Of a stretch of 64,000 nt of DNA, positions 1 to 9,125 are shown in pieces. The DNA is taken from positions 77,056 to 141,055 of the forward strand of contig DBQI01000025.1 of the NCBI GenBank assembly GCA_002305165.1, given 5' to 3'. A program made the translations under genes and the position numbers. Each line of letters begins with the position of its first letter. Within the stretch, counting starts at the first letter, position 1. A model generated the notes under the pieces. That model ran no database searches. It saw only the letters and a program-made list of their open reading frames with translations, and was not told where the DNA came from. This DNA is from Armatimonadetes bacterium UBA1398. Its GTDB lineage: Bacteria; Armatimonadota; Zipacnadia; UBA1398.

Positions 1-1803
1 GGCGGCGAGCCAAGCCGGAGGCGGCTCCAGAGTGCGCAGGTAGGCCGTAACGTGGCTGATGGCCGGCGCGTCGAGTAGGCCCGTGTGGACCGGATCGTTC
101 GTGAGCCTATGCTCCAGCAGGCCCTGGCTGCCCTCGGGCCATAGGGCCAGACGAGGTGAGAGGGCTTCGCCCTCGCTTTCACCGATGGTATGGCAGCTGC
201 GGCATGACCCCTCGAAGGCCGTTCGGCCCAGGCCGGGGTCGCCCCTGAGGGGAGAGGCCTCGTCCACGTGGAGGATGCCCTCGTTGTGCGCTGAGCCCAG
301 CAGGCCGTCGTGCGCTCCCACAGGCCCCCCACCCGCCGCGGCGTTGCGGTAGAGGGGGGGAGTGCCGGTGTCGAATGCCGGGACACCCTCTACAGGCGCC
401 AGATCGGCGGCGATCCTCAGGTGCCGCAGTGGCCCCGCTCCGAGAACCCAGGCGTCGCAGCCCACAGTACCCCCGTAGTCCAAGGCTCGCAGCGCCCCCG
501 CCCGCACTCGGGCATCGGGCCCGATACAAACGGCGACGCGATCCTCCCGGGATCGTTCAACCCACCCCGCCCCATCCGGGTACCAGCGACCCGGGTTCGT
601 CTCCACTCGCCCCGACCCGTCCGCGTAGGACACGGCAAGGGCGAAGCGCTCCCACCCCGAGGACGCGGCAAGAACCGCTGGCGGACCATCCCCCGACAGG
701 GGCACCGTGACGGGACTCGTCACGCGCCAGCGGGTATCGGTGGGCTCTCGGGCTGGCCTCTCTAGGAAGGCGACGGGCAAGGAGGCGGTGGGCTCTGGGT
801 CCGCGTGCGGCAGCGCGGAGGAGGCCTGGCGTGACTCGCGGCCGATCGGCGTGGGCGGACCATCGGGGCGCATCTCCGCGGCCCGATTCGCCAGGAAGGC
901 AGCCTCCTCGCCCCGCCCCTCGGACTTTGCCTCCGCGGCGGCCAGGAGCAACTCCCCCGCATAGCGGTTCGAACACTCCGCCAGCCACGTCAGGGCCGTG
1001 CTGTCGCCCGGGTGCCAGGCCCGCAGCCATGCGGCGTTGGCCCGCGCTCGCTCGAACTCTCCGTGGTCATAGAGTTCCATGGCGCGGACGAGCTCTTGCT
1101 GGTATCGCTCGTACTCGCGGCCTCGCGGACCGTAGGGTCCTGTCGTGAAGAACAGAGCCTCGCGCATGTTCCGCACGAAGACGACCTGGACCGCGGGCAC
1201 GGCCGCTTGCCACGTCGCGCGCGCCTCGCTTTCGGTCCTCCACGCGTTCTCGGCAGGCAGGATCATCGTCTCGAGACCGCGTTCGAGAACCGCATCGAGC
1301 TTCTTGCGGATGTGCGCCACGGCGTGGATCTCGCCCTGGCGGTCCACGGCGCCCGTCACCGCGACTGTGGATAGCAGCGGGGTGTTCGTCACCGATGAGT
1401 AGAGGGCACACCCGAGAGCGACGCCCGCCGAGTCTCCGGCAACCCTCCGCGCGTCCCGGATGAACTCCAGCCGGAAGTCCATGCTGGCTGGGAAGGATTC
1501 CGGTAGAGGGAAGTCCGGATCGCCACGTTGCTCCGCAAGCCAGTCCACGGAGTCGCGGATGGTCGCGCGCATCTTGTCATCCAGCTCGGCGTTCACATCG
1601 AAGTAACCAGACCCGGGTTGGGCCGTCAGGGTGATGGGGAAGAGCACGCCCCACTGCTCGCCCGCATCGACATCCACCGCCACGGACAGGGCCATGACGC
1701 GTCCAACCTGAGCCGGCGGGCCGTCGGCGCTCTGTTGAGGCTGAGCCGCCAGTGCACATGCCAGACAAGCGGCGAGCGTGAGAAGGGCGAACCGAACGGG
1801 CAT
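1..1803 (-). CDS. Secreted Lon-like (S16) protease domain fused to C-terminal cytochrome c-like domain (3' end off window)
   Basis: The reading frame is open from an ATG at 1803, with GGAGG 7 bases upstream, to the left edge, giving at least 601 residues. The N-terminus is a hydrophobic signal peptide (MPVRFALLTLAACLACALAA), so the protein is exported; an LAAC stretch could be a weak lipobox. Residues about 90-200 resemble the Lon proteolytic domain. GDSAGVA carries Ser125 and IRKK carries Lys168, a 43-residue spacing that matches the Ser-Lys dyad of E. coli Lon (S679/K722). No AAA+ domain is present. The middle region is rich in W/Y/G and recalls ethylbenzene-dehydrogenase-type heme-binding domains, but weakly. 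A heme c motif CRSCH (residues 534-538) lies in the same frame and is followed by helical sequence. It is divergent from the pseudokinase gene, 89 bp away. The protease call is strong; the joint function is unknown. Confidence 0.8.
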   Translation of the reverse strand, partial: MPVRFALLTLAACLACALAAQPQQSADGPPAQVGRVMALSVAVDVDAGEQWGVLFPITLTAQPGSGYFDVNAELDDKMRATIRDSVDWLAEQRGDPDFPLPESFPASMDFRLEFIRDARRVAGDSAGVALGCALYSSVTNTPLLSTVAVTGAVDRQGEIHAVAHIRKKLDAVLERGLETMILPAENAWRTESEARATWQAAVPAVQVVFVRNMREALFFTTGPYGPRGREYERYQQELVRAMELYDHGEFERARANAAWLRAWHPGDSTALTWLAECSNRYAGELLLAAAEAKSEGRGEEAAFLANRAAEMRPDGPPTPIGRESRQASSALPHADPEPTASLPVAFLERPAREPTDTRWRVTSPVTVPLSGDGPPAVLAASSGWERFALAVSYADGSGRVETNPGRWYPDGAGWVERSREDRVAVCIGPDARVRAGALRALDYGGTVGCDAWVLGAGPLRHLRIAADLAPVEGVPAFDTGTPPLYRNAAAGGGPVGAHDGLLGSAHNEGILHVDEASPLRGDPGLGRTAFEGSCRSCHTIGESEGEALSPRLALWPEGSQGLLEHRLTNDPVHTGLLDAPAISHVTAYLRTLEPPPAWLAA

Positions 1804-1892
1804 AGAAGGCCTCCGCGGAGCGAGTGACCTTCTCGATGTTCTCGGCCGGCTGCGAGTACCCTCGCGGGCGCCGGCCGCCGGAGGACGACGCG

Positions 1893-3845
1893 ATGGCGTT
1901 TCCAGACATGCCGAGGGAGATAGGGCCCTACAGGGTCACCGACTACCTGGGCGAGGGCTCCCTCGGCCACACGGTTCTCGTTGAGCATGGCGAGGCGGGC
2001 TATCGGGCCGTCGCGCGACTGCTGCCTATAGAGCACAGCTACGAGTGCGTCCCTGCGTCTCAGCCCTTCATGGAGGTTGCGACAGTGGTCAGCGCCCTGT
2101 CGCACATCGGTCTGGCGGATGTCCTCGAGGTGGCCAGTCTGGGGACCTTCGTTTGTGTTATCGAGGAGGCCGTGCCGGGGGTATCCGTCGCCCAGCGTCT
2201 TCGCGAGGGGGGCGCCCTGGATCCGGCAGAGGCGCGACAGGTCATCGCCCAGGTGCTCCTGGCTGTGGATTTCGCCCATCAGCGCCACTTCCCCCACGGG
2301 CTGGTGAAGCCCAGCAACGTCTTCCTGATGGATCGCTGCCTGAGCGTGAAGGTGGTCGATGCAGGGTTGCCCGAGCTGTTGCGGCAGGTCGCCCCCGAAC
2401 GGTACGCGCGCCTGACGGCTTCTCCGTATGCCGCCCCGGAGCTGTGGGGTGGCCGCCCGGCGAGCGTGGCGAGCGACATCTACTCCATTGCGGTCACCTA
2501 CTATGAGATGCTCACGGGCGCCTTGCCTGAAGGGCTGACGCAGTTTCGCGAGGCGTCCGACGCGGGACGCTTCGACCTGCTGGAACTCGCCACGGCCCCT
2601 TCGAACGCGCCGGATCAGGTGCGGGTGGATGGCGTCTGGCCTTACCTGCAGAGGGTTGCCAACCTGCCCGAGCAGCAAGCACGGGTCCTGCAGCAAGCGA
2701 TGGAGCGGGAACCGGGGCTGCGACCCGCTACGATCCGATCGATGCGGGTGGCCTTCGGATTCGCCAGACCTGCTTCGCCCGAGACGCGAAGGGCCGCGAG
2801 CGGCCTCCTGGCTGGCCTTGCCGCGGAGACGGTCGGCCGCATGGAGTACAGCACTCCGGCGCGAGGTGGGGGCGACACCTGCCCCGCCTGCCGTCGCCCT
2901 TTGAGGCCGGGCGCCTCGAGCTGTCTCGCGTGCGGGTACGTGATGCCGCCCGAGGACGCTGCGCTGTTCCAGCCGATAGAGGAGCCAAGCCCCGCCCAGA
3001 CTACGGCGCGAGTCGAGGGCATCGAACTCGCGGACGAGCCCCAACGCCCAGCGCCGGCGGCTGCGCCCGAGGCCCAGGGTCGTCGCGCTCCGTCCCGTCT
3101 TCCCCTCCACGCCGACCCCCTGGCGGAGGTGGAGGCGACGACCGCCATCCACACCGGCGACAAGCGGGTCGACTTCTTCGTGACCCAGGGCGACCGGAAC
3201 CTTGCGGCGGGTCGCCACGATGACGCCCTACAGAGCTATCGATCGGCCGCAGGCGACACGCCCGCCTCGGCCCTGGCCCACAACCGCGCCGGCGACGTGT
3301 TGGCAATGCTTAGGCGGTACCGAGAGGCGCAGCGCCACTACGAGCGGGCCATCGCCCTCAACCCAGGCGACTACGACGCACGCCATGACTTGGGCCGAGT
3401 CCTGCTCACCCGGGGCGACCTCCACGGGGCTGCCGGCCATCTCCGGGCCGTCGTTGAGGCAGACCCCTCGCCCGAGCTACGGCTCTCGGCGCTCACGCAT
3501 CTGGGGTCAGCCTGCTGTGCCCAGGGGGATCTCGAGCAGGCCATCGAGGCGTGGTCTCGGGTGGTCCGCGAGGGTCCGCCCAACGCGCCGGTTCGTTACT
3601 CTCTGGGCGTGGCTCTGGCGCGTCTGGGACGGCAGGAAGAAGCGAAAACCCAGTGGCGCGCCGCCCTCACCGACGACCCCAATCACGCGGAGAGCCGTGC
3701 CGCCCTGACCCAGGCCGAGTCCGCGTACGGCAGCGACTTCATGCGCGTGCAGCGGATGCCCGACGGCCCAGGGCGGGGTGCGTCACTGCTCACCGGCGCC
3801 CTGGACATCCTCGGTTCGCTCCTGGGACCCCGCCGCATCTACTGA
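1893..3845 (+). CDS. Degenerate Ser/Thr protein kinase (likely pseudokinase) with zinc ribbon and TPR repeats
   Basis: This 650-residue protein starts at the ATG at 1893 because GGAGG sits 7 bases upstream; an in-frame ATG at 1824 lacks such a site. Residues 11-300 follow the kinase fold: glycine-rich loop LGEGSLG (19-25), APE motif at 181-183, and a DIYS segment. The key residues are altered. The VAIK lysine position reads ARLL (Arg42), the HRDLKPSN loop reads HGLVKPSN (135-142, no catalytic Asp), and DFG reads DAG (156-158). A CxxC-x10-CxxC zinc ribbon lies at 330-347. From about 430 to 610 there are TPR-like helical repeats. No transmembrane segment is evident. It is probably a non-catalytic scaffold or sensor; residual activity cannot be excluded. 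Its 3' end overlaps the convergent neighbour by 7 bases. Confidence 0.85.
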   Translation: MAFPDMPREIGPYRVTDYLGEGSLGHTVLVEHGEAGYRAVARLLPIEHSYECVPASQPFMEVATVVSALSHIGLADVLEVASLGTFVCVIEEAVPGVSVAQRLREGGALDPAEARQVIAQVLLAVDFAHQRHFPHGLVKPSNVFLMDRCLSVKVVDAGLPELLRQVAPERYARLTASPYAAPELWGGRPASVASDIYSIAVTYYEMLTGALPEGLTQFREASDAGRFDLLELATAPSNAPDQVRVDGVWPYLQRVANLPEQQARVLQQAMEREPGLRPATIRSMRVAFGFARPASPETRRAASGLLAGLAAETVGRMEYSTPARGGGDTCPACRRPLRPGASSCLACGYVMPPEDAALFQPIEEPSPAQTTARVEGIELADEPQRPAPAAAPEAQGRRAPSRLPLHADPLAEVEATTAIHTGDKRVDFFVTQGDRNLAAGRHDDALQSYRSAAGDTPASALAHNRAGDVLAMLRRYREAQRHYERAIALNPGDYDARHDLGRVLLTRGDLHGAAGHLRAVVEADPSPELRLSALTHLGSACCAQGDLEQAIEAWSRVVREGPPNAPVRYSLGVALARLGRQEEAKTQWRAALTDDPNHAESRAALTQAESAYGSDFMRVQRMPDGPGRGASLLTGALDILGSLLGPRRIY

Positions 3846-4597
3846 CTCGGAGTATGGAAGGGCGGCTCCCCCTGTACGCTGTCGACGATGGCCCGGCAGC
3901 GGTCGAGCGTCGCCTCATCGCCCCACGCCAGGAACCACGTCGCTCCCTCCGCCCCATTGATGCCGCCGGCGGCCATGGGCAACGCCTCCACTCCGGCCAG
4001 CACCGCCAGGGCCTCGATCTCGGTGATGATGCGGCCCTGGGAGATCCACAGCTGCGGGATGTCGCTCAAGGCGGGCTCCTGGTCGTTCACTCGCCCAGCA
4101 ATCTCCCACAAGTCGCCCGCGATGGTCTTCTCGAGTCCCACGGGCGTTAGCTGGAGCGCGTTCTTGCCGATGACGTGGCCCGCGGTATTACCGACGGTGC
4201 CGCCCGTACGGTCACCGACTAGCACCCCCGCCATCCGACGGTCGGGCGACAGGGCGTTGGCCCCCTTGATGAGCACATCGCCGGGGCCCAGATCGGCCGC
4301 CGCAGCGATCGCGGAGACCCCCTCCAAGGGGACTCCGGCGCGAAGGACTACATCGGGAACCCGCTCGGCGGTCATCGGCGAGGCGCCGCGCACGGGCTGG
4401 GTGTTGCCCGTGAGGTAGGTTGGCTTGTCGATAGTCCGGCCCAACACCTCCTCGACGATGTAGGCGTTTGTCGATCCCTTGCAGATGATCACCGTCCCAG
4501 TCTCAAGCCCCTTGCGAACCTCGGGCAGCGCGGCGACGGCTCGCGCAATGAGCCGCTTGCCCTCGCTTACCGTCAGGTGAAAGGCGATCTTGGCCAT
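3839..4597 (-). CDS. Conserved protein of unknown function
   Basis: A 252-residue soluble protein whose ATG at 4597 is preceded by GGAGGG 8-9 bases upstream. No signal peptide or membrane segment is visible. It has family-like conserved stretches, for example KGSTNAYIVEE near residue 40, GPGDVLIKGANAL, and GDRTGGTVGNTAG near residue 130. Such glycine-rich stretches could bind a nucleotide or phosphate, but I do not recognise a characterised family and assign no function. The C-terminal part (GRIITEIEALAVLAGVEA) looks like an alpha/beta segment. It runs convergently with the pseudokinase gene and divergently from the GH106-like gene at 4733. Confidence 0.7.
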   Translation of the reverse strand: MAKIAFHLTVSEGKRLIARAVAALPEVRKGLETGTVIICKGSTNAYIVEEVLGRTIDKPTYLTGNTQPVRGASPMTAERVPDVVLRAGVPLEGVSAIAAAADLGPGDVLIKGANALSPDRRMAGVLVGDRTGGTVGNTAGHVIGKNALQLTPVGLEKTIAGDLWEIAGRVNDQEPALSDIPQLWISQGRIITEIEALAVLAGVEALPMAAGGINGAEGATWFLAWGDEATLDRCRAIVDSVQGEPPFHTPSQ

Positions 4598-4732
4598 GGA
4601 TGTGACCCTCCATCCGTGCGTGATGGGATGGTTAGGGGTTCGGCGGCATTGCCTTCGAGCCCTGGTGGCAAGGGACTGATGGCGGTGAGGGCGAATCCGG
4701 TGCTCTCAAGCCATCGAAGAGGGAATGCTGCT

Positions 4733-7700
4733 ATGAAGCGCGACTTGATCCAGCGGTTCGAGAACCCCGGCGCCGAGTACCGGGGAAAGCCTTTCTGGAG
4801 TTGGAACGGTAAGCTCGAGGCCGAGGAGCTCCTCCGCCAGATCGGCGTGTGCCGTGATATGGGCTTCGGTGGGTTCTTTATGCACTCGCGGACGGGACTC
4901 CGGACCGAGTATCTCGGTGATGAATGGTTCGATCTGATCAACCTTTGCGCCGATGAAGGAGAGCGGCTGGGGCTGGAGGCGTGGCTCTATGACGAGGACC
5001 GCTGGCCCAGTGGCTCCGCCGGCGGCATGGCCACCGAGGATCCCCAGTACCGGATGAAGTACCTGCGTCTCACACCCCGCCCCGCGGACGAGTTCGCGTG
5101 GGATGACTCCTTCGTCGCCGCCTTCGCCTGCGACCTCGATGGGATCGACTATCGCGGCGCCGTGCGTCTGAGCTCTGATACTCCGGCCGCGGAGATCGCC
5201 GGGCGAACGGTGCTCTGCTTCACGGTTGAGGAGATGGCGTCCAGCACCTTCTACCAGGGGAATACCTACCTGGACACCATGAACCGAGAGGCAACGGAGC
5301 ATTTCCTGCAGCTCACCCACGAGCGCTACAAGGCTAAGTGCGGGGACCGGCTGGGCCGGTCCATCAAGGGCATCTTCACCGATGAGCCCCATCGGGGCAT
5401 GGTGATGTGCGGCTCGGGCATCCCGAACCAGGACTCCGCCTGGCTTGTGCCGTGGACCCCCAAGCTCCCTGACCGCTTCCAGGAATGGTTCGGGTACGAT
5501 CTCCGGGACCGTCTGCCCGAGGTCTTCCTGCGTCCGAACGGGGAGCGCCTCTCCCCCGTGAAGTGGCAGTTCATGGAGTGTCTGCAGCGATTGTTCCTCG
5601 AGAACTGGGCCGTGCCGTGCGATGAGTGGTGCCGACGGAACGGGCTGATCCTGACGGGCCACATCCTCCACGAGGACACCCTGGGCGCTCAGGCCGTGCC
5701 GTGCGGCTCGGTGATGCGGTACTACGAGCACATGGAGTACCCCGGCGTGGATGTCCTGACCGAGGGCAACCGAGCGTTCTGGATTGTGAAGCAATGCGCG
5801 TCCGTGTGTCGTCAGCTCGGTCGGCCTTGGCTCCTCTCGGAGCTCTACGGTTGCACGGGATGGCAGATGCCTCTCGAGGCGCATAAGTCAGTGGGCGACT
5901 GGCAGTCGCTGCTCGGCGTGACCCTCCGGTGCCCCCACCTGAGCTGGTACACCATGGAGGCCGAAGCCAAGCGCGACTTCCCGGCCAGCATCTTCCACCA
6001 GTCCGCCTGGTACACAGACTACCCCTATGTGGAGGACTACTTCTCGCGGATGCATGTGGTCCTGGCTCATGGGAAGCCTCGGTGCGATGTCCTCGTCGTG
6101 AATCCAGTGGAGAGTGCCTGGGCTCAGATCCATGTGGACTGGGCACGCTGGCTGGACTCCATCGATCCCCTCGTCAAGGAGCTCGACAGCGCGTACAGGG
6201 ACCTCTTCCACTGGCTGTGCGATGCGCAGATCGAGTTCGACTACGGAGACGAGGACCACATTGGGCGGTGGGGCAAGGTCTTGGAGACGTCGGGGAGGCC
6301 TCGCTTCCAGCTCGGCGAGATGGCGTACAGCACGATCATCGTGTCGGGTATGGAGACGATCCGCTCCAGCACGGTTGCCAAGCTCAAGGAGTTTATGTCG
6401 GCGGGCGGGCAGGTCATCTTCGCCGGCGAGCCCCCCACCCATCAGGATGGCGAGGCGTCCGAGGCCCCGGCCAAGCTGGCGCAGAAGGCGCTCCGGTCCT
6501 CCTTTGACCGGAGCGCTGTGGTGACTGCGGTGAAGGTCGCCGCGCCGACCACCGTTGAGGTGGTGCACCGTGAGACGGGCATGCCGCTGACCGATGTCTT
6601 CGTTCAGGTGCGAGACAGCGACGCGGGGACAATGATCCTCGCCGTCAATGTCAACCGCGAGCATCCGACTCCCGAGGCCACGCTCCGCATGCGCGGCTCG
6701 GGTGCAGTCGAGGAGTGGGACCTGGTCACAGGAGGACGCCAGCGGGTTGCGGCCCAGTCGGCCGACGGCTGGCTCAAGGTGGACCTTTCGCTCCCGGCCT
6801 CTGGCCAGGCTCTCTTCTGGGTGGGGGATCAGGATGATCCCTCCCTACCACGCCGACAAGCCCTGGCTGAGTCGGACTCCACCCCTCTCGAGGGTCCCTA
6901 CGCGTACGAACTCGATGAGCCGAACGTTCTCGTTCTGGATCGGGCGCGCTTCAGCCTGGACGGCGGGGAGTGGAGCGCGGGCCTCGAGATTCTCAAGGCC
7001 GATCAACGCATCCGGGACACGCTGGGTATACCTCGCAGGGGCGGTGAGATGCTCCAGCCGTGGTTCACCGCCAAGCACGTCCCGCCGGTCAGAGCCCAGC
7101 TCGCGTTGGAGTTCACCTTTGCCGTGGACCGGCTCCCCGAGGGACCCGTCGAACTGGTCATGGAGCACCCCGAGCGGTTCGTCGTGGCGGTCAACGGGAC
7201 AATACTCGATACGGCTACCGACAACGGCTGGTGGTGTGATCCTTGCTTCCGCCGCCTGACCCTACCCGACGGCGCTCTGATCGAGGGAGACAATGTGGTC
7301 AGGCTGGAGGTTGGCTTCCACGAGCTCATCGACCTGGAGTCTCTCTACCTGCAGGGAGGCTTTGGGGTGCGCATCGACGGCACGCGCCGAGCGATGGTCG
7401 AGATGCCGGAGACCCTGCGCGTTGGGGATCTCGTCGAGCAGGGGCTGCCCTTCTATACGGGCCGCGTGCGCTACCTCATGCCGGCCGTTCCTTGTGGCGA
7501 GGGGAGAGCCTTCCTCGTGATCGACGAGTTCGAGGGCGCTCTCGTCCGGGTCGAGGCGGATGGCGGGGTCGCTCAGCCCATCGCCTGGCAGCCCTACGAG
7601 ACCGAGATCACCGGCCTGCTCCCCACCGACCGGCTGGTAGTGGAGACGGTCCTCACCCGTCGGAACGTCTTTGGACCACTGCACCAAGTGCCGAAGCTCA

Positions 7701-7822
7701 CAGCCGGGTACGGGCCGGGGAACTGGATCAGTGAGGGCAAGTCGTTCTCCGAGGGGTATCAGCTCATACCCTCGGGGCTGCTGACGCCGCCGCGCGTGAG
7801 CTGGCGCGCACCCGTGGAGTGA
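4733..7822 (+). CDS. GH106-like glycoside hydrolase (alpha-L-rhamnosidase-type), cytoplasmic
   Basis: This encodes 1029 residues from the ATG at 4733, which has GAGGG 9 bases upstream; an in-frame ATG at 4577 would overlap the divergent gene and add a non-conserved leader. The N-terminal region has signatures typical of large GH106-related proteins: PFWSWNG, then GFGGFFMHSRTGL, then AWLYDEDRWPSGSAGG (near residue 95). The body is a TIM-barrel-like catalytic region. The C-terminal ~350 residues look like beta-sandwich domains (for example VVAVNGTILDT). There is no signal peptide, so it probably acts on imported oligosaccharides. A paralogue with the same architecture is encoded at 23084-26188 next to rhaT, supporting rhamnoside metabolism. 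The exact substrate is inference. A hairpin follows the stop. Confidence 0.75.
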   Translation: MKRDLIQRFENPGAEYRGKPFWSWNGKLEAEELLRQIGVCRDMGFGGFFMHSRTGLRTEYLGDEWFDLINLCADEGERLGLEAWLYDEDRWPSGSAGGMATEDPQYRMKYLRLTPRPADEFAWDDSFVAAFACDLDGIDYRGAVRLSSDTPAAEIAGRTVLCFTVEEMASSTFYQGNTYLDTMNREATEHFLQLTHERYKAKCGDRLGRSIKGIFTDEPHRGMVMCGSGIPNQDSAWLVPWTPKLPDRFQEWFGYDLRDRLPEVFLRPNGERLSPVKWQFMECLQRLFLENWAVPCDEWCRRNGLILTGHILHEDTLGAQAVPCGSVMRYYEHMEYPGVDVLTEGNRAFWIVKQCASVCRQLGRPWLLSELYGCTGWQMPLEAHKSVGDWQSLLGVTLRCPHLSWYTMEAEAKRDFPASIFHQSAWYTDYPYVEDYFSRMHVVLAHGKPRCDVLVVNPVESAWAQIHVDWARWLDSIDPLVKELDSAYRDLFHWLCDAQIEFDYGDEDHIGRWGKVLETSGRPRFQLGEMAYSTIIVSGMETIRSSTVAKLKEFMSAGGQVIFAGEPPTHQDGEASEAPAKLAQKALRSSFDRSAVVTAVKVAAPTTVEVVHRETGMPLTDVFVQVRDSDAGTMILAVNVNREHPTPEATLRMRGSGAVEEWDLVTGGRQRVAAQSADGWLKVDLSLPASGQALFWVGDQDDPSLPRRQALAESDSTPLEGPYAYELDEPNVLVLDRARFSLDGGEWSAGLEILKADQRIRDTLGIPRRGGEMLQPWFTAKHVPPVRAQLALEFTFAVDRLPEGPVELVMEHPERFVVAVNGTILDTATDNGWWCDPCFRRLTLPDGALIEGDNVVRLEVGFHELIDLESLYLQGGFGVRIDGTRRAMVEMPETLRVGDLVEQGLPFYTGRVRYLMPAVPCGEGRAFLVIDEFEGALVRVEADGGVAQPIAWQPYETEITGLLPTDRLVVETVLTRRNVFGPLHQVPKLTAGYGPGNWISEGKSFSEGYQLIPSGLLTPPRVSWRAPVE

Positions 7823-7826
7823 TGAT

Positions 7827-7858
7827 GGCTTGGGGCGGGGATACCCTCGCCCCAAGCC
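7827..7858 (+). terminator. Hairpin downstream of GH106-like gene, likely terminator
   Basis: An 11-bp perfect inverted repeat (GGCTTGGGGCG / CGCCCCAAGCC) is extended by GGG/CCC with a one-base bulge around a 3-base loop, starting 5 bases after the stop of the GH106-like gene. No U-run follows, so it may need Rho or act only as a 3' stabilising hairpin. Confidence 0.5.
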
Positions 7859-8046
7859 TCACGCCCTCGATGCGAGGGTGAGGGCGGCAAAGCTGCCCAG
7901 GTCGGGGTCCTCCAGCCCCTGGCCGTACGTGATCGAACGCCGAAGCACAGCAGCCATACCCCCCCGGGCAGCGACGCCATGTGAGACCTTTGGCGGCGAC
8001 TCGTGTCCTATGGTCTGGTGACATCCTAGATTGCGAGTGAGACCCA

Positions 8047-9117
8047 ATGGTACGCTGGATCGTAGCTGCGGCGGCCACCATGCTGTTGGCCGCGTCTGCC
8101 TGGAGCCAGCCACAGGAAGGCGATGAGGCCGTCGCGCCCGTCGATGCGGTCGTTGCGACGGCTCCGGCGCCGGTTGAGGCCGTGACCTTCGACTTCCCTG
8201 GCGGCGGAATTGCTGATCTCTGCGCTGCTCGCCAGGCGCTGTTAGGCGTTCGCACGGTCCCTCTACGCCCCTATGGACGTGTGTTGCAGGCAGTCTCGTG
8301 GACGTCCGGAGGCGATGAGCAGGCCTCGCCTGTGCCGCTCCCGGTCACGTCCGACGCGCTGCAGGTCGCTGAGGGGGCCCTCGTCCACGCGCCCGCGCTG
8401 GACCTCCACCTTGCCCAGACGCTCTGGCTTGGGGTGCGACCGGGGTGGCTTCTCGAACCGAAGGGAAGCCCGGAGGTCGCTCCCCCGCGTCCGATACGCC
8501 CAACGCGCGATGGCGAGACCATCGCCTTCATCGACTTCCGCGCCAACCCCATCGGCCTACCGGAGTTGCGCCAGCAGCTTGCCGCCTACTCGCGCCTCCC
8601 CATTCTGCTCGCTGAAGGCTCGCAGCTGCGGGATGAGCGCCTCCCCATCTATGCCCAGGGCATCACTGTCGCTGACGCCATCCGAGCGCTGGCCCAGGCC
8701 TCAGGCCTCGAAGCCGTGCCCGTCGATGTCGCCTTCGATCTGGAGTCCGACTTGGCCGACTACCTCGCGTGCGTCTCAGACAGCGAGGTCATCGAACAGA
8801 CCCAGCTTCTGACCGTGTGGGATAGCCTCAGCGGCGAGGAGAAGCAGAGACTCCTCGACTCGATCCTGAGTCAATACAAGCGGCTGCCCGACGAGCGGCG
8901 CGCGGAGGTCCGGCGGACGATGTTCTCCATGATCGAGAGCATCCAGGCACGACTCGAGCAGCTCGGACCTCAGGCGGCCGAGGGGGTATCGGCCTCCCTA
9001 GCTCGCCTCTACGGGGACCTCGTTCAATGGTATTCGGGCCTGGAGCCCGGCGATCGGGGAGAGCTCTCCGGACTGTTCGGCACCATGAACAGCCTCTTCG
9101 GGGGAGCGCACCCCTAG
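8047..9117 (+). CDS. Secreted protein with STN/secretin-like segment, function unknown
   Basis: A 356-residue protein with a clear signal peptide (MVRWIVAAAATMLLAASAWS), so it is periplasmic or secreted. Residues about 160-235 (IDFRANPIGLPELRQQLAAY, then DERLPIYAQGITVADAIRAL) follow the pattern of the short N-terminal domain (STN) of secretins and TonB receptors: a short beta strand, a helix with an (L)xxLAxxS pattern, then a strand and a second helix (VADAIRALAQASG). The C-terminal 120 residues are helical and charged. No beta-barrel or secretin domain follows, so it may bind envelope partners. It starts at the first ATG after GAGTGAG. It ends 8 bp from the convergent HD-domain gene. Confidence 0.7.
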   Translation: MVRWIVAAAATMLLAASAWSQPQEGDEAVAPVDAVVATAPAPVEAVTFDFPGGGIADLCAARQALLGVRTVPLRPYGRVLQAVSWTSGGDEQASPVPLPVTSDALQVAEGALVHAPALDLHLAQTLWLGVRPGWLLEPKGSPEVAPPRPIRPTRDGETIAFIDFRANPIGLPELRQQLAAYSRLPILLAEGSQLRDERLPIYAQGITVADAIRALAQASGLEAVPVDVAFDLESDLADYLACVSDSEVIEQTQLLTVWDSLSGEEKQRLLDSILSQYKRLPDERRAEVRRTMFSMIESIQARLEQLGPQAAEGVSASLARLYGDLVQWYSGLEPGDRGELSGLFGTMNSLFGGAHP

Positions 9118-9125
9118 GCGACCGC

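Noticed and set aside
1626..3218. 530-codon open frame on the minus strand
   Set aside because: It is antisense to the pseudokinase gene and to the start of the Lon-like gene, and is a high-GC shadow.
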